Origin: Clostridia bacterium
Lineage (GTDB): Bacteria; Bacillota; Clostridia; RGIG7378
Assembly (NCBI GenBank): GCA_017559445.1
Contig: JAFYSJ010000022.1
Location: forward strand, 1 to 64,000
DNA length: 64,000 nucleotides
Direction of reading: 5' to 3'
Below, one piece after another: positions 36,074 through 47,122 of the stretch. The notes below the pieces were generated by a model. It was not told the DNA's origin. It worked only from the letters and a program-made list of their open reading frames with translations, and made no database searches. Numbering within the stretch: position 1 is the first letter of the stretch; each line of letters starts with the position of its first letter. The position numbers and the translations under genes are program-made.

Positions 36074-39000
36074 ATGATGAGTAACGAATCCATGATTTTT
36101 GATTCAATTAGCATTGGTCTCGCTTCTCCTGAAAAGATTCTTGAGTGGTCTTACGGCGAAGTTAAGAAGCCAGAAACTATCAATTACCGCACACTTAAGC
36201 CTGAGAAGGATGGTCTCTTCTGCGAAAAGATCTTTGGTCCCACCAAGGATTACGAGTGCCACTGTGGTAAGTACAAGAAGGTAAGATATAAGGGTATCGT
36301 TTGCGATAAGTGTGGAGTTGAGGTTACAACATCCAAGGTAAGAAGAGAGCGTATGGGCCACATCGAGTTGGCTGCTCCTGTTTCTCACATTTGGTACTTC
36401 AGAGGTATCCCCTCTAAGATGGGTCTCATTTTGGAGCTTTCTCCAAAGGAGTTGGACCAGATCCTTTACTTCGCATCTTACGTAGTACTTGATCCAGGCA
36501 CATCTAACCTTGCTTACAAGCAGGTTCTCACAGAGAAGGAGTACAGAGAGGCTCTTGCTGCATGTGCTGAGACAGGCGCTACATTCCGCGTAGGTATGGG
36601 TGCTGAGGCAGTTAAGGAGCTCCTTGAGGCTATTGATTTGGATCAGCTTTCTGTAGAGCTTCGTGAGGAGCTTGACAAGGCTGCAAATCAGAGCCAGAAG
36701 AAGCTTAAGACTATTAAGAGACTCGAGGTAGTTGAGTCCTTCCGCAAGTCTGGACAGAAGCCAGAGTGGATGATTATGACAATCGTTCCAGTTATTCCTC
36801 CAGAGTTGCGTCCTATGGTACAGTTGGACGGTGGTAGATTTGCTACATCTGACCTTAACGACTTGTATCGTAGAGTTATTAACAGAAACAACAGACTTAA
36901 GAAGTTGCTTGAGCTTGACGCACCTGCAATCATCGTACGTAACGAAAAGCGTATGTTGCAGGAGTCTGTAGACGCTCTTATGGACAACGGTCGTCGTGGC
37001 AGACCTGTTACAGGCCCTGGTACAAGACCTCTTAAGTCCTTGTCCGATATGCTTAGAGGTAAGCAGGGACGTTTCAGACAGAACTTGCTCGGTAAGCGTG
37101 TTGACTATTCCGGCCGTTCCGTTATCGTTGTAGGTCCCGAGCTTAAGATTTACCAGTGTGGTATTCCAAAGGAGATGGCTCTTGAGTTGTTCAAGCCCTT
37201 CGTAATGAAGAAGCTTGTTAACAAGGGTAAGGATGTTTATAACATCAAGACAGCTAAGAAGGCTGTTGAGAATGCAAGACCTGACGTTTGGGATGTACTT
37301 GAGGAAGTAATTAAGGAGCATCCAGTTCTCCTTAACCGTGCTCCTACATTGCACAGACTTGGTATTCAGGCATTCGAGCCAGTTTTGGTTGAGGGCAGAG
37401 CCATTAAGCTTCACCCATTGGTATGTACAGCTTTCAACGCTGACTTCGACGGAGACCAGATGGCTGTTCACCTTCCTCTTAGCGCAGAGGCACAGGCTGA
37501 GGCAAGAGTTCTCATGTTGTCTGCAAACAACTTGTTGAAGCCTCAGGATGGTGCACCAGTTACTGTTCCTACACAGGATATGGTACTTGGTATTTACTAC
37601 CTTACATTGGCTAAGGATGGCCAGTTGGGTGAGGGCAGAATGTTCTCTAGCGAGGAAGAAATGCTCATGGCTTACCAGCTTGGTGAGGTTGCAATCCACG
37701 CTAAGATTAAGCTTAGAGTTACAAAGGAGATCGACGGCAAGGTAAAGAGTGCAGTTATTAACACAACACCTGGACGTACAATCTTCAATGGCATTATTCC
37801 TCAGGACCTTGGCTTCATTGACAGAACAGCTCCTGGCAGCGAGTTCCTTCAGGAGATCGACTTCGTTGTTGGTAAGAAGCAGCTTGGTAAGGTAATTGAC
37901 AAGTGCATTAAGAAGCATGGTACTTCCGAGACAGCTGTTGTTCTTGATGAAGTTAAGAGAATGGGTTACAAGTTCTCCACAAGAGCTGCTATCTCCATTT
38001 CTATTAGCGACATGGTAGTTCCAGGTGACAAGGAGCAGTTGCTTCGTGATGCTGAGACTCAGGTTGATAACATTCAGAAGAGATATAGAAGAGGTCTTAT
38101 CTCCGAGGAAGATAGGTATAAGCAGGTTGTTGATACTTGGAACATGACAGTAGACAAGATCACAGACGCTTTGATGAAGAACCTTGACCAGTACAACCCA
38201 ATCTCCATGATGGCAGATTCCGGTGCTAGAGGTAACAAGCAGCAGATTAAGCAGCTTGCAGGTATCAGAGGTTTGTTCGCTGATACAAGCGGTAAGACAA
38301 TCGACATCCCGATCAAGTCTAACTTCCGTGAAGGTCTTAACGTACTTGAGTTCTTCCTTTCTTCTCACGGTACTAGAAAGTCTCTTGCTGATACAGCTTT
38401 GCGTACAGCTGACTCTGGTTACTTGACAAGAAGACTTGTTGATATTTCTCAGGACGTTATCGTTAACGAAGAGGATTGTGGTTCCACACATGGTATCGAA
38501 GTTTCCAGAATCATGGATGGCACATCTGAGATCGTAACACTTGCTGAGAGAATCATTGGTAGATATCCTCTTGAGAACGTTGTAGATCCTACAACAGGTG
38601 AGGTTATCGTTGATACAGATACAATGATTACATCTGATCTTGCTGATAAGATTACTAAGGCAGGCGTTGAGAAGGTTGTTATTAGATCCATCATTGGTTG
38701 TCGTGCTAAGTCTGGCGTATGTTCTAAGTGCTACGGTGCAAACCTTGCTACAGGACAGCGTTGCAACATCGGTGAGGCAGTTGGTATTATTGCTGCTCAG
38801 TCCATCGGTGAGCCTGGTACACAGTTGACAATGAGAACATTCCATACTGGTGGTATCGCTGGTGACGATATTACTCACGGTCTTCCCAGAGTTGAAGAGC
38901 TCTTCGAGGCTAGAAAGCCAAAGGGTCTTGCTGTTATCTCTGAGATTGCTGGTAGAGTTGAAGTTAACGAGACAAACAAGAAGAAGCGTGAGATCACTGT

Positions 39001-39667
39001 TACTAACGAGAATGGTGAGAGCGAGAAGTACGCAATTCCATTCGGTTCTAGAATCAAGGTTCTCGATGGCGATGTAATCGAGGCTGGTGATCCATTGACA
39101 GAAGGTTCTCTTGATCCTCATGACATCATGAGAATTAAGGGTGAGAAGGGCGTTCAGGACTACATGCTTCAGGAAGTTCAGAAGGTTTACAGACTCCAGG
39201 GCGTAGGCATTAACGACAAGCATATCGAGTGTATTGTTCGTCAGATGCTTCGCAAGGTAAGAGTTGCAAACCCTGGCGACACAGACATGTTGCCCGGTGG
39301 TCTTATCGACAGACAGCTCTTCGAGGATGGCAATGCAGCTGCATTGGCAGAGGGTAAGAAGCCTGCTGAGGGTGAGATCACATTGCTTGGTATTACAAGA
39401 GCTTCTCTTTCTACAGATTCCTTCTTGTCTGCAGCTTCCTTCCAGGAGACAACAAGAGTTCTTACAGAGTCCGCTATTTTGGGTAAGGTTGATCCATTGG
39501 TTGGTCTTAAGGAGAACGTTATCCTTGGTAAGTTGATTCCTGCTGGTACAGGTATGAAGATGTACAAGGACATCACTGTTGTAAACAACATGGAAGAGGC
39601 TGTTGAGACTGAGGTTGTTGAGACAACAGAGACTCAGGATGAGATTGTTGTAACAGACGCAGAGTAA
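36074..39667 (+). CDS. rpoC: DNA-directed RNA polymerase subunit beta'
   Basis: The catalytic beta' subunit is 1197 residues long. It shows the N-terminal zinc ribbon ([20 protein letters not shown]), the active-site [12 protein letters not shown] with its three Asp, the bridge helix and trigger-loop area ([25 protein letters not shown] as two blocks), and the second zinc site ([13 protein letters not shown]). The start is ATG at 36074, with an adjacent ATG at 36077 as an equal choice. The C-terminal tail is acidic and Thr/Glu-rich. Confidence 0.98.
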   Translation: MMSNESMIFDSISIGLASPEKILEWSYGEVKKPETINYRTLKPEKDGLFCEKIFGPTKDYECHCGKYKKVRYKGIVCDKCGVEVTTSKVRRERMGHIELAAPVSHIWYFRGIPSKMGLILELSPKELDQILYFASYVVLDPGTSNLAYKQVLTEKEYREALAACAETGATFRVGMGAEAVKELLEAIDLDQLSVELREELDKAANQSQKKLKTIKRLEVVESFRKSGQKPEWMIMTIVPVIPPELRPMVQLDGGRFATSDLNDLYRRVINRNNRLKKLLELDAPAIIVRNEKRMLQESVDALMDNGRRGRPVTGPGTRPLKSLSDMLRGKQGRFRQNLLGKRVDYSGRSVIVVGPELKIYQCGIPKEMALELFKPFVMKKLVNKGKDVYNIKTAKKAVENARPDVWDVLEEVIKEHPVLLNRAPTLHRLGIQAFEPVLVEGRAIKLHPLVCTAFNADFDGDQMAVHLPLSAEAQAEARVLMLSANNLLKPQDGAPVTVPTQDMVLGIYYLTLAKDGQLGEGRMFSSEEEMLMAYQLGEVAIHAKIKLRVTKEIDGKVKSAVINTTPGRTIFNGIIPQDLGFIDRTAPGSEFLQEIDFVVGKKQLGKVIDKCIKKHGTSETAVVLDEVKRMGYKFSTRAAISISISDMVVPGDKEQLLRDAETQVDNIQKRYRRGLISEEDRYKQVVDTWNMTVDKITDALMKNLDQYNPISMMADSGARGNKQQIKQLAGIRGLFADTSGKTIDIPIKSNFREGLNVLEFFLSSHGTRKSLADTALRTADSGYLTRRLVDISQDVIVNEEDCGSTHGIEVSRIMDGTSEIVTLAERIIGRYPLENVVDPTTGEVIVDTDTMITSDLADKITKAGVEKVVIRSIIGCRAKSGVCSKCYGANLATGQRCNIGEAVGIIAAQSIGEPGTQLTMRTFHTGGIAGDDITHGLPRVEELFEARKPKGLAVISEIAGRVEVNETNKKKREITVTNENGESEKYAIPFGSRIKVLDGDVIEAGDPLTEGSLDPHDIMRIKGEKGVQDYMLQEVQKVYRLQGVGINDKHIECIVRQMLRKVRVANPGDTDMLPGGLIDRQLFEDGNAAALAEGKKPAEGEITLLGITRASLSTDSFLSAASFQETTRVLTESAILGKVDPLVGLKENVILGKLIPAGTGMKMYKDITVVNNMEEAVETEVVETTETQDEIVVTDAE

Positions 39668-39689
39668 TATAGATTAAAGCTTTATAACG

Positions 39690-39722
39690 AGGTGCTCCTG
39701 AGAAATCGGGAGCATCCCTTTT
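39690..39722 (+). terminator. Terminator after rpoC
   Basis: GGTGCTCC pairs with GGGAGCATCC with one bulged base around TGAGAAATC; four T residues follow. Confidence 0.75.
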
Positions 39723-39777
39723 AGAGGAACTAGCAAAATTTACTAAGTTTTGCCCATATAAAAGTAGAATATTTTTA

Positions 39778-39806
39778 TTGACAGGCTGTATGTGAGATGA
39801 TAAACT
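39778..39806 (+). promoter_or_regulatory. Promoter of rpsL-rpsG-fusA
   Basis: TTGACA at 39778-39783 and TAAACT at 39801-39806 are 17 bases apart, upstream of rpsL. Confidence 0.8.
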
Positions 39807-39861
39807 TGCATACGGCCTTTTTAGGTCGCTTATATTTTTGCGGAAAGGAGGACCAGTATAC

Positions 39862-40284
39862 ATGCCAACAAATAACCAATTGGTTAAGAAGGGTAGAGGT
39901 CATAAGACATACAAGTCTAAGTCCCCAGCACTCCAGAGCACATTCAACTCTCTTAAGAAGGTTTCTGTAGCTCAGAGCTGCCCTCAGAAGCGTGGTGTTT
40001 GCACACAGGTTAAGACAACTACACCTAAGAAGCCTAACTCAGCTCTTCGTAAGATTGCTAAGGTTAGATTCACAAATGGTGCAGAGGCTCTTGTTTACAT
40101 TCCAGGCATCGCTCACAACCTTCAGGAGCACAGCGTTGTTCTTGTAAGAGGTGGTAGAGTTAGAGATCTGCCCGGTGTAAGATACCACATCATTCGCGGT
40201 ACATTGGATACAGCAGGCGTTGCAAAGAGAATGCAGTCTCGTTCTAAGTACGGTGCGAAGAGACCTAAGCAGAGCGCAAAGTAA
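39862..40284 (+). CDS. rpsL: 30S ribosomal protein S12
   Basis: S12 lies at the decoding centre. The 140-residue product has the conserved loops [13 protein letters not shown] and [15 protein letters not shown], with Lys at the first streptomycin-resistance position, so the protein looks wild type. The ATG at 39862 follows AAAGGAGG at 39844-39851 with normal spacing; an in-frame ATG 24 bases earlier overlaps that ribosome site and is not used. Confidence 0.97.
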   Translation: MPTNNQLVKKGRGHKTYKSKSPALQSTFNSLKKVSVAQSCPQKRGVCTQVKTTTPKKPNSALRKIAKVRFTNGAEALVYIPGIAHNLQEHSVVLVRGGRVRDLPGVRYHIIRGTLDTAGVAKRMQSRSKYGAKRPKQSAK

Positions 40285-40413
40285 GTTGCTCTATTGTTTA
40301 TGCGCATGATACAAATGGTCCCTTTTATATAGGGAAATGTGTCGGCGCTTATCGTACGATAAGGTGTCGTACGAGTACCTTGATATCAATTATCGAAGAA
40401 GGAGGGAAGAAAA
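40285..40413 (+). promoter_or_regulatory. rpsL-rpsG intergenic region with palindrome (possible S7 operator)
   Basis: The 129-base space holds a hairpin (TCCC with GGGA around TTTTATATA) and a perfect 16-base palindrome, CTTATCGTACGATAAG, at 40348-40363, followed by a partial copy, GTCGTACGA. In E. coli S7 represses its operon by binding the rpsL-rpsG gap. A like role here is inferred from position only. Confidence 0.4.
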
Positions 40414-40884
40414 GTGCCTAGAAAAGGACATACACCCAAAAGAGACGTGTTGCCTGATCCTATGTACAACGATATCGTTGTAACAAAGCTTGTCAATAAC
40501 GTTATGGAGAGCGGTAAGAAGGGCGTTGCCCAGCAGATCGTTTATGATGCTTTTGACATTGTTAAGGAGAAGACATCCAAGGAGCCCCTTGATGCATTCT
40601 ATGAGGCTCTGAACAATGTAATGCCTGTATTGGAGGTTAAGGCCAGAAGAGTTGGTGGTTCTAACTACCAGGTTCCAATGGAGGTAAGACCTGAGAGAAG
40701 ACAGGCTCTTGGCTTGAGATGGCTCGTAGGAGCTGCTAGAAAGCGTAATGAGAGAACAATGAAGGAAAGACTTGCAGGCGAGATCGTTGATGCTATTAAC
40801 AGCACAGGTGGAGCTTACAAGAAGAAGGATGATACCCACAAGATGGCAGAGGCCAATAAGGCATTTGCTCATTACAGATGGTAA
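40414..40884 (+). CDS. rpsG: 30S ribosomal protein S7
   Basis: S7 nucleates assembly of the 30S head. The product has 156 residues and the normal sequence ([38 protein letters not shown] in parts). The start codon is GTG at 40414 with GAAGGAGGGAAG before it; the unusual codon in such a highly expressed gene is worth noting but the spacing is right. Confidence 0.97.
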   Translation: MPRKGHTPKRDVLPDPMYNDIVVTKLVNNVMESGKKGVAQQIVYDAFDIVKEKTSKEPLDAFYEALNNVMPVLEVKARRVGGSNYQVPMEVRPERRQALGLRWLVGAARKRNERTMKERLAGEIVDAINSTGGAYKKKDDTHKMAEANKAFAHYRW

Positions 40885-40907
40885 TTTCGGAAGAGGGAGT
40901 TTACTAA

Positions 40908-42992
40908 ATGCCAAGGCAGTATAGTTTAAAGAACACCAGAAACATCGGTATCATGACTCACATTGATGCTGGTAAGACAACAACAACAGAGCGTATCCTG
41001 TTCTATTCTGGTAAGCTCTACAAAATCGGCGAGACACATGATGGTGCCGCTACCATGGACTGGATGGAAGAGGAGCAGGAGAGAGGTATTACAATTACTT
41101 CTGCTGCTACAACCACACACTGGAAGGATAACCTTATCAACATTATTGATACCCCCGGACACGTTGACTTCACAGTTGAAGTAGAGCGTTCCTTGAGAGT
41201 ACTTGATGGTGCTGTTTGCTTGTTCTGCGCTAAGGGTGGCGTTGAGCCCCAGTCCGAGACAGTTTGGAGACAGGCTGATAAGTATGGCGTACCACGTATT
41301 GGTTTCGTCAACAAGATGGACATTACCGGAGCTAATTTCGATAATGTTATTAAAATGATTAAGGATAGACTTAGAGCTAATCCTGTACCATTGGAGTTGC
41401 CAATTGGTGCTGAGGATACTTTCGTAGGCGTTATCGACCTTATCACAATGAAGGCTCATATTTATGAGGATAACAAGCCAGGATGCCCCTACAGAGTAGA
41501 GGAGATCCCAGCTGACATGCTTGATAAGGCAAACGAGGCTCGTTCTTATCTTGTAGATAGCGCTGTTGAGTTCGACGAGGACGGCGAGATCATGATGAGA
41601 TACCTCGAGGAAGGCGTAGAGCCTACAGAGGAGGAGCTCAAGGCTCTTATCCGTAAGGCATGTATTGCTGTAAAGATGATTCCTGTTATGTGCGGATCTG
41701 CTTACAAGAACAAGGGTATTCAGCAGTTGCTTGACGCTGTTGTTGATTACTTGCCTTCTCCTGTAGACATTCCTGCTATTAACGGTACATTGGCAGATGA
41801 TACAGATGTGGCTATCACAAGAGAGTCCTCTGATGATGAGCCATTCTCTGCACTTATGTTCAAGGTTATGACAGACCCATATGTAGGTAAGCTTTGCTAC
41901 ATCAGAGTTTACTCTGGTAAGCTTACATCTGGTTCCTATGTTTATAACTCTTCCAAGGGTCGCAGAGAGCGTGTAGGTCGTCTTGTACGTATGCACGCAA
42001 ATGAGAGAACAGAGATCGATGAGGTATACGCAGGCGATATCGCAGCTGTAGTAGGACTTAAGGACACAACAACTGGTAACACACTTTGTGATGAGAGCAA
42101 CCCAGTTATTTTGGAGTCCATGGAGTTCCCAGAGCCAGTTATTTCCGTTGCTGTAGAGCCAAAGACACGTGCTGGTCAGGACAAGATGGGCATTGCTCTC
42201 CAGAAGTTGGCTGAGGAGGATCCAACCTTCCGCGTAACTTCCAACAAGGAGACAGGCCAGACAATCATTTCCGGTATGGGTGAGCTTCACTTGGAGATCA
42301 TCGTAGAGCGTATGCTCCGTGAGTTCAAGGTTGAGGCTAACATTGGTAATCCTCAGGTATCCTACAAGTCCACAGTTAAGAGCAAGGTTAAGCAGGAAGG
42401 TAAGTTCGTACGTCAGACTGGTGGTCACGGTCAGTACGGTCACTGTGTAATCGAGCTTGAGCCTAACGAGCGTGGTAAGGGTATTGAGATCGAGAACAAG
42501 ATTGTTGGTGGTGTAATTCCTAAGGAATTCATCAACCCCACAATCGAAGGTATTAAGGAAGCACTTACTGCTGGTGTTATCGAGGGCTACCCCGTTGTAG
42601 ACGTTAAGGTATCTCTTGTATTCGGTTCCTACCACGAAGTTGACTCTTCCGAAATGGCATTCAAGATTGCTGGTTCTATGGCAGCTAAGGAAGCTTGCAG
42701 AGCCGCAGGTATGGCACTTCTTGAGCCTATCATGAAGGTTGACATCGTTGTACCCGATGAGTACACAGGTGCAGTTATCGGTGATATCACTTCTAGAAGA
42801 GGTATTATCGATGGTATGGAGCTTCGTAACGGTGCTCAGAACATTGAGGCTCATGTACCATTGAGCGAGATGTTCGGCTACATGACAGCACTTCGTTCTG
42901 TTACACAGGGTAGAGGTACTTTCGTAATGCAGGCAGGTTACTTCGCAGAGCTTCCAAAGGCTATCCAGGATAAGATCATTTCTGAGTCCTAA
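40908..42992 (+). CDS. fusA: Translation elongation factor G
   Basis: EF-G drives translocation and ribosome recycling. The 694-residue GTPase has the P loop [10 protein letters not shown] (here [11 protein letters not shown]), the switch [12 protein letters not shown] and the five-domain length. It lies 23 bases after rpsG with GAAGAGGGAG before the ATG. Confidence 0.98.
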   Translation: MPRQYSLKNTRNIGIMTHIDAGKTTTTERILFYSGKLYKIGETHDGAATMDWMEEEQERGITITSAATTTHWKDNLINIIDTPGHVDFTVEVERSLRVLDGAVCLFCAKGGVEPQSETVWRQADKYGVPRIGFVNKMDITGANFDNVIKMIKDRLRANPVPLELPIGAEDTFVGVIDLITMKAHIYEDNKPGCPYRVEEIPADMLDKANEARSYLVDSAVEFDEDGEIMMRYLEEGVEPTEEELKALIRKACIAVKMIPVMCGSAYKNKGIQQLLDAVVDYLPSPVDIPAINGTLADDTDVAITRESSDDEPFSALMFKVMTDPYVGKLCYIRVYSGKLTSGSYVYNSSKGRRERVGRLVRMHANERTEIDEVYAGDIAAVVGLKDTTTGNTLCDESNPVILESMEFPEPVISVAVEPKTRAGQDKMGIALQKLAEEDPTFRVTSNKETGQTIISGMGELHLEIIVERMLREFKVEANIGNPQVSYKSTVKSKVKQEGKFVRQTGGHGQYGHCVIELEPNERGKGIEIENKIVGGVIPKEFINPTIEGIKEALTAGVIEGYPVVDVKVSLVFGSYHEVDSSEMAFKIAGSMAAKEACRAAGMALLEPIMKVDIVVPDEYTGAVIGDITSRRGIIDGMELRNGAQNIEAHVPLSEMFGYMTALRSVTQGRGTFVMQAGYFAELPKAIQDKIISES

Positions 42993-43006
42993 TAAAAAAC
43001 AAAGAG

Positions 43007-43057
43007 TTGTTTTTTAGATTAAAGTTATATATAATGGGGTGAGATTCGGTTCACCCC
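43007..43057 (+). promoter_or_regulatory. Promoter and leader hairpin of tuf
   Basis: TTGTTT at 43007-43012 and a perfect TATAAT at 43030-43035 are 17 bases apart. Just after it GGGGTGA and TTCACCCC make a hairpin at the 5' end of the transcript (43037-43057), which could stabilise the mRNA. The preceding AAAAAACAA and TTGTTTTTT may serve as a weak terminator of fusA. Confidence 0.7.
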
Positions 43058-43082
43058 AATTTTAAGAAGGAGATTTAGACAA

Positions 43083-44288
43083 ATGGCTAAGCAGAAATTT
43101 GAAAGAACTAAGCCCCACGTCAACATCGGTACAATCGGCCACGTTGACCACGGTAAGACAACACTTACTGCAGCTATCACAAAGGTTATGTCCCTTTGCA
43201 ATGGCAGCAACACTCTTATGAACTATGCTGATATCGACAAGGCTCCAGAAGAGAGAGCAAGAGGTATCACAATTAACACAGCTCACGTTGAGTATCAGAC
43301 AGAGACACGTCACTATGCTCACGTTGACTGCCCCGGCCACGCTGACTATGTTAAGAACATGATCACAGGTGCAGCTCAGATGGACGGTGCTATCCTTGTA
43401 GTATCCGCAGCTGACGGCCCAATGCCTCAGACTCGTGAGCACATTCTTCTTGCTCACCAGGTAGGCGTTCCATACATCGTTGTATTCCTTAACAAGTGCG
43501 ACATGGTAGACGATGACGAGCTTCTTGAGCTTGTTGAGATGGAAGTTAGAGACCTTCTTAACGAGTACGAGTTCCCAGGTGATGAGATCCCGATCGTTCG
43601 TGGTTCTGCTCTTGCAGCAACAGAGTCTGCTTCTACAGACGCTTCTGCTCCTGAGTATGCACCAATCAACAACCTCATGGCAGCTGTTGACGAGTACATT
43701 CCTCAGCCAGAGAGAGCTGTTGATAAGCCATTCCTTATGCCAGTTGAGGACGTATTCACAATCACAGGTCGTGGTACAGTAGCAACAGGTAGAGTTGAGT
43801 CTGGTGTTATTAAGGTTAACGACGAAATCGAGATCGTTGGTCTTTCCGACGAGTCCAGAAAGACAGTATGTACAGGCGTTGAGATGTTCAGAAAGCTCCT
43901 TGATCAGGCTGAGGCTGGTGACAACATCGGTGCTCTTCTTAGAGGTGTTCAGAGATCTGAGATCGAGCGTGGTCAGGTTCTTGCTAAGCCTAACTCCGTT
44001 AAGCCTCACACACACTTCAAGGGTCAGGTTTACGTTTTGACAGCTTCTGAAGGTGGCAGATCCAAGCCTTTCTTCGCTGGTTACAGACCTCAGTTCTACT
44101 TCAGAACAACTGACGTAACAGGCGTTATCGGTTTGCCTGAGGGTGTAGAGATGGTTATGCCTGGTGACCACGTTAACATGGACATCGAGCTTATCACTCC
44201 TATCGCTATGGATGCTGGTCTTCGTTTCGCTATCCGTGAGGGTGGTAGAACAGTTGGTGCTGGTTCCGTAACAGACATCATCGAGTAA
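43083..44288 (+). CDS. tuf: Translation elongation factor Tu
   Basis: EF-Tu brings aminoacyl-tRNA to the ribosome. The 401-residue product carries [26 protein letters not shown] and NKCDMVDD, and three domains at normal length. The ATG follows AAGGAGATTTAGACAA. It is separately promoted from fusA. Two strong terminators follow in tandem. No S10 operon follows tuf in this window. Confidence 0.98.
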   Translation: MAKQKFERTKPHVNIGTIGHVDHGKTTLTAAITKVMSLCNGSNTLMNYADIDKAPEERARGITINTAHVEYQTETRHYAHVDCPGHADYVKNMITGAAQMDGAILVVSAADGPMPQTREHILLAHQVGVPYIVVFLNKCDMVDDDELLELVEMEVRDLLNEYEFPGDEIPIVRGSALAATESASTDASAPEYAPINNLMAAVDEYIPQPERAVDKPFLMPVEDVFTITGRGTVATGRVESGVIKVNDEIEIVGLSDESRKTVCTGVEMFRKLLDQAEAGDNIGALLRGVQRSEIERGQVLAKPNSVKPHTHFKGQVYVLTASEGGRSKPFFAGYRPQFYFRTTDVTGVIGLPEGVEMVMPGDHVNMDIELITPIAMDAGLRFAIREGGRTVGAGSVTDIIE

Positions 44289-44307
44289 TTTATAATTGCT
44301 TAAGTTC

Positions 44308-44340
44308 AAGAGCCGAGTCGTAAGACTCGGTTCTTTTTTT
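44308..44340 (+). terminator. First terminator after tuf
   Basis: AAGAGCCGAGTC pairs with GACTCGGTTCTT around GTAA; a long T run follows. Confidence 0.95.
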
Positions 44341-44342
44341 GT

Positions 44343-44382
44343 GCCTTGGATTTTTCGACAACATGATCCAAGGCTCTTTTTG
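44343..44382 (+). terminator. Second terminator after tuf
   Basis: GCCTTGGAT pairs perfectly with ATCCAAGGC around a 14-base loop, and TCTTTTT follows. It ends 14 bases before the next gene, which makes room for a promoter very tight. Confidence 0.9.
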
Positions 44383-44395
44383 TATACTTCCACAC

Positions 44396-45811
44396 ATGAG
44401 CACTATTGTTGGAAAATTTAAAACTTGGGGATCTGTGGATCCAATGACAGACAAGGACTTGTCCATGGGACAACGTCAAATTGCCCATGCTGACCTTAAG
44501 GGCATGGCGGAGGCATTTTCTGCCTTGGCGGCATTGTACGAAGAAAGTCAGGAAACATTGGACGAGCCTTCCATGCTCCAAAAGGAGCTAGAGCAGAGAG
44601 TGTGTAGGGAATGCCCTAGACACGTTTGTTGTTTTGGTAGAACAGAGATGCCAATTGACGTATTTTCATACTTTTACGGCATACTAAAGCAGTATGGAAC
44701 CATATATTCTGAAGATATTACGGAAGAAGTTCGTATGATATGTCCTCAAAGCCGTAGATTGGCCGCTACAGCCAATACAGCTTACGAGTTGATACGAAGT
44801 CGCATGGGAGAACTGAAGGCTAGAAAACGCACACAGGAGCTCCTAGCGTCGCAATTTCAAATAATGAGCAGAGCCCTTATGGTTACTGCAGGAAGAATTC
44901 GTGCCACTGCTAGAAATACTCTTGTTGAGGATAAGCTTTTGCCAAAACTTAGAGGGCTGGGGCTTAGGGATTTCACAGTTCTTTGTATGGAGGACGACGC
45001 AGGAGTCCAAGTAGTAGAAATAGCCATGCGCGGAGCAGGATTCACTAAGGATTTAGTTTATCAGGTGGAAAGGGTCTGCTCGCTATGTTGTAATTCCTCC
45101 ATGATGGCCGATTATGATGGGTATGGCTTTGAAACAGGTGGTCCTAACAGGCTTAGATTAATCCCAAGACATAAGTTTGCATTGGAGATAGGGACGTCCC
45201 TTAGAAGCAAGGAGGACGTTTGTGGCGACTCCACTATTTTGGCCACAAACAGATACGGCCACAGCATCTTTGGCATCGCAGATGGCATGGGCACTGGCCC
45301 ATCTGCTGCCAAAGTCAGCCGCACGGTGTCCGCCATGTGCCAAGGGGCCTTTGCCATGGGACTGTCCCTAGAAGACATAGTGCAGGCGGCCAATGGAGCT
45401 ACCGCCATACTGACTGACGGCACCAGGTATACAACTTTGGACCTGGTGGACATGGACATGGGCACAGGGCGGGCACAGTACCACAAGCTGTGCGGCTGTC
45501 CAACGCTGTTGGTGCGCCGTGGCCGTGTGGAGCAACTGGCTGGCTCAGGCAAGCCCTTGGGAATGATGGACCAGACAGAGGATTATGGAAAGCTGCTGTT
45601 GCAACATGGAGATACGCTTATGTTATGCTCCGATGGCATATGGAACAACTTGCCAGAGGACAAGGAAACAGCGCTTTGCGATATTTTGACCATGCCAGAT
45701 CTAAATCAGGCTGCAGACATAGTCGCAGGCATGTGCAAACTGGCAGCCAGCGGCAGCGAAGGTACACAGGACGACATGACGGTTATGGTTGTGCGTATTT
45801 GGGAACAATGA
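44396..45811 (+). CDS. SpoIIE-like PP2C phosphatase without membrane domain
   Basis: The 471-residue product matches the central and C-terminal parts of the sporulation phosphatase SpoIIE, which dephosphorylates SpoIIAA to activate sigma-F. The PP2C acid residues are in VCGDST, FGIADGMGTGPSA and GTQDDMTV. A cysteine group, CRECPRHVCCF, is also typical of SpoIIE. The ten-helix membrane domain is absent. The ATG at 44396 is used; it has no ribosome site, and TATACT at 44383-44388 lies so close that the mRNA could be leaderless. ATG at 44444 is an alternative. The region 45250-45560 is notably GC-rich against the rest. Confidence 0.85.
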   Translation: MSTIVGKFKTWGSVDPMTDKDLSMGQRQIAHADLKGMAEAFSALAALYEESQETLDEPSMLQKELEQRVCRECPRHVCCFGRTEMPIDVFSYFYGILKQYGTIYSEDITEEVRMICPQSRRLAATANTAYELIRSRMGELKARKRTQELLASQFQIMSRALMVTAGRIRATARNTLVEDKLLPKLRGLGLRDFTVLCMEDDAGVQVVEIAMRGAGFTKDLVYQVERVCSLCCNSSMMADYDGYGFETGGPNRLRLIPRHKFALEIGTSLRSKEDVCGDSTILATNRYGHSIFGIADGMGTGPSAAKVSRTVSAMCQGAFAMGLSLEDIVQAANGATAILTDGTRYTTLDLVDMDMGTGRAQYHKLCGCPTLLVRRGRVEQLAGSGKPLGMMDQTEDYGKLLLQHGDTLMLCSDGIWNNLPEDKETALCDILTMPDLNQAADIVAGMCKLAASGSEGTQDDMTVMVVRIWEQ

Positions 45812-45871
45812 TTTTGGCGACTTTAATATTGCCATTTGCTATGATAAAATTGCGGAATAACAGGAGGGCTT

Positions 45872-47122
45872 GTGAAGTATAAGCCGGACCAAAGGACTAA
45901 GGATTTTTTGATAGGAGCAGGCCTTACAGGCGGAGCTTTAATCCTTTTAATATATGTGCTAAACAACATTTCTGTGGTTGCAGATGGTGTTAAGTACGTG
46001 GTGAGCGGTTTGTCCTCTGTTATCTTGGGCCTAGTTTTTGCTTATTTTCTAAACATTCCATGCAAGTGGATTGAGACTAGGATATTGGTTAGGATGCTGC
46101 CCAAGGCAAGTCTTGTGGCCAAGAGAACGATTTCCATTGTGGTCACATTGGTTTTGACTTTTGCGATCATTGCAGGGGTAATTTCTATTGTGTTGCCAAG
46201 GTTAATAAGCACATTGGGATTGCTTTTGGGTAACTTGGATTCATACAGAGCCAGCGTTATTTCTTGGGTGGAAAGGTTAGCAGATTCCACGAACCAAACC
46301 ATGGAAAGCAGCCTGATTAACACATTGACAGACAGCGTAGAGGACTTTATTTCCAAGTCTATGGCTAATTTGTCGTCCCTTCTGCCGGCTGCATTGTCGT
46401 CTGCGGCGGACATGGTTTCCACCATTTTCAACGTGGTTTTTGGCTTGGTCATATCCATCTATATCCTGGCTAGCAGGGAAAAGTTATGCGCTCAGGTCAA
46501 AAAACTAGCAACTGCTACTTTGCCAAAGGGGGCCATGGAGCGCGCTACGGAAGTGGTGCATGTTTTGGATGACACATTCCAGTCCTACCTAAGTGGGCAG
46601 ATAATAGACGCGGTGTTGGTTGGCGTGGAATGCTATGTTTTGTCACTGGTTTTTAATTTGCCATATGCGCCTCTTTTAGGAGTCGTAATTGGCCTTACAA
46701 ATGTGATCCCAATTTTGGGACCCTATATCGGGGGCATTCCTTGTGGGTTCATAGTATTGGTGGCAGGTTCGCCACTTAAGCTGATTATCTTCGCCGTAAT
46801 GGTCTTGGTAATCCAGCAAATAGACGGAAATATTGTTTCTCCCAGAATTATTGGAGATCGTACAGGGGTTCCCGGCCTGTGGGTTATTGTGGGAGTTATG
46901 GTGGGTTCGTATTTCTTTGGAATATTGGGTGTGCTCTTGGCCATTCCAGTAATTTCTGTGATGTTGAACCTAATTCGGGAGTTTACAAGCAAAAAGTTAG
47001 CTGCCAAAGGGGAGCCGTTGGAGACTACTGCGTATTACAAATACCCCGTACAGCAGCAGATTAAGGAAACTAAGGCCCGCAAAAGGGGGTCTCATAGGAG
47101 TAGGGAAGATGCAGAAGAGTAA
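45872..47122 (+). CDS. AI-2E/PerM-family membrane permease
   Basis: The 416-residue product has eight or so hydrophobic helices and the family C-terminal pattern, including LGVVIGLTNVIPILGPYIGGIP, IQQIDGNIVSPRIIG and GSYFFGILGVLLAIP (each shown in part). Relatives act as exporters of AI-2 or as Na+/H+ antiporters; the substrate cannot be told here. The start is GTG at 45872 with AGGAGG 4 bases before it. The C-terminal tail is basic and overlaps the mnmA start by 14 bases. Confidence 0.9.
   Translation: MKYKPDQRTKDFLIGAGLTGGALILLIYVLNNISVVADGVKYVVSGLSSVILGLVFAYFLNIPCKWIETRILVRMLPKASLVAKRTISIVVTLVLTFAIIAGVISIVLPRLISTLGLLLGNLDSYRASVISWVERLADSTNQTMESSLINTLTDSVEDFISKSMANLSSLLPAALSSAADMVSTIFNVVFGLVISIYILASREKLCAQVKKLATATLPKGAMERATEVVHVLDDTFQSYLSGQIIDAVLVGVECYVLSLVFNLPYAPLLGVVIGLTNVIPILGPYIGGIPCGFIVLVAGSPLKLIIFAVMVLVIQQIDGNIVSPRIIGDRTGVPGLWVIVGVMVGSYFFGILGVLLAIPVISVMLNLIREFTSKKLAAKGEPLETTAYYKYPVQQQIKETKARKRGSHRSREDAEE

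Noticed and set aside
32727-36107. Minus-strand open frame of 1126 codons across rpoB
   Set aside because: It is the antisense shadow of rpoB; codon bias (few TTA, CTA and TCA codons in the sense strand) keeps it open. The product has no recognisable domain.
36104-39223. Minus-strand open frame of 1039 codons across rpoC
   Set aside because: As for rpoB, a shadow due to codon use in a highly expressed gene.
40414-40416. Mis-annotated rpsG start because of GTG
   Set aside because: The ribosome site GAAGGAGG is at the right distance, and the protein begins PRKGHTPKR as other S7 proteins do.
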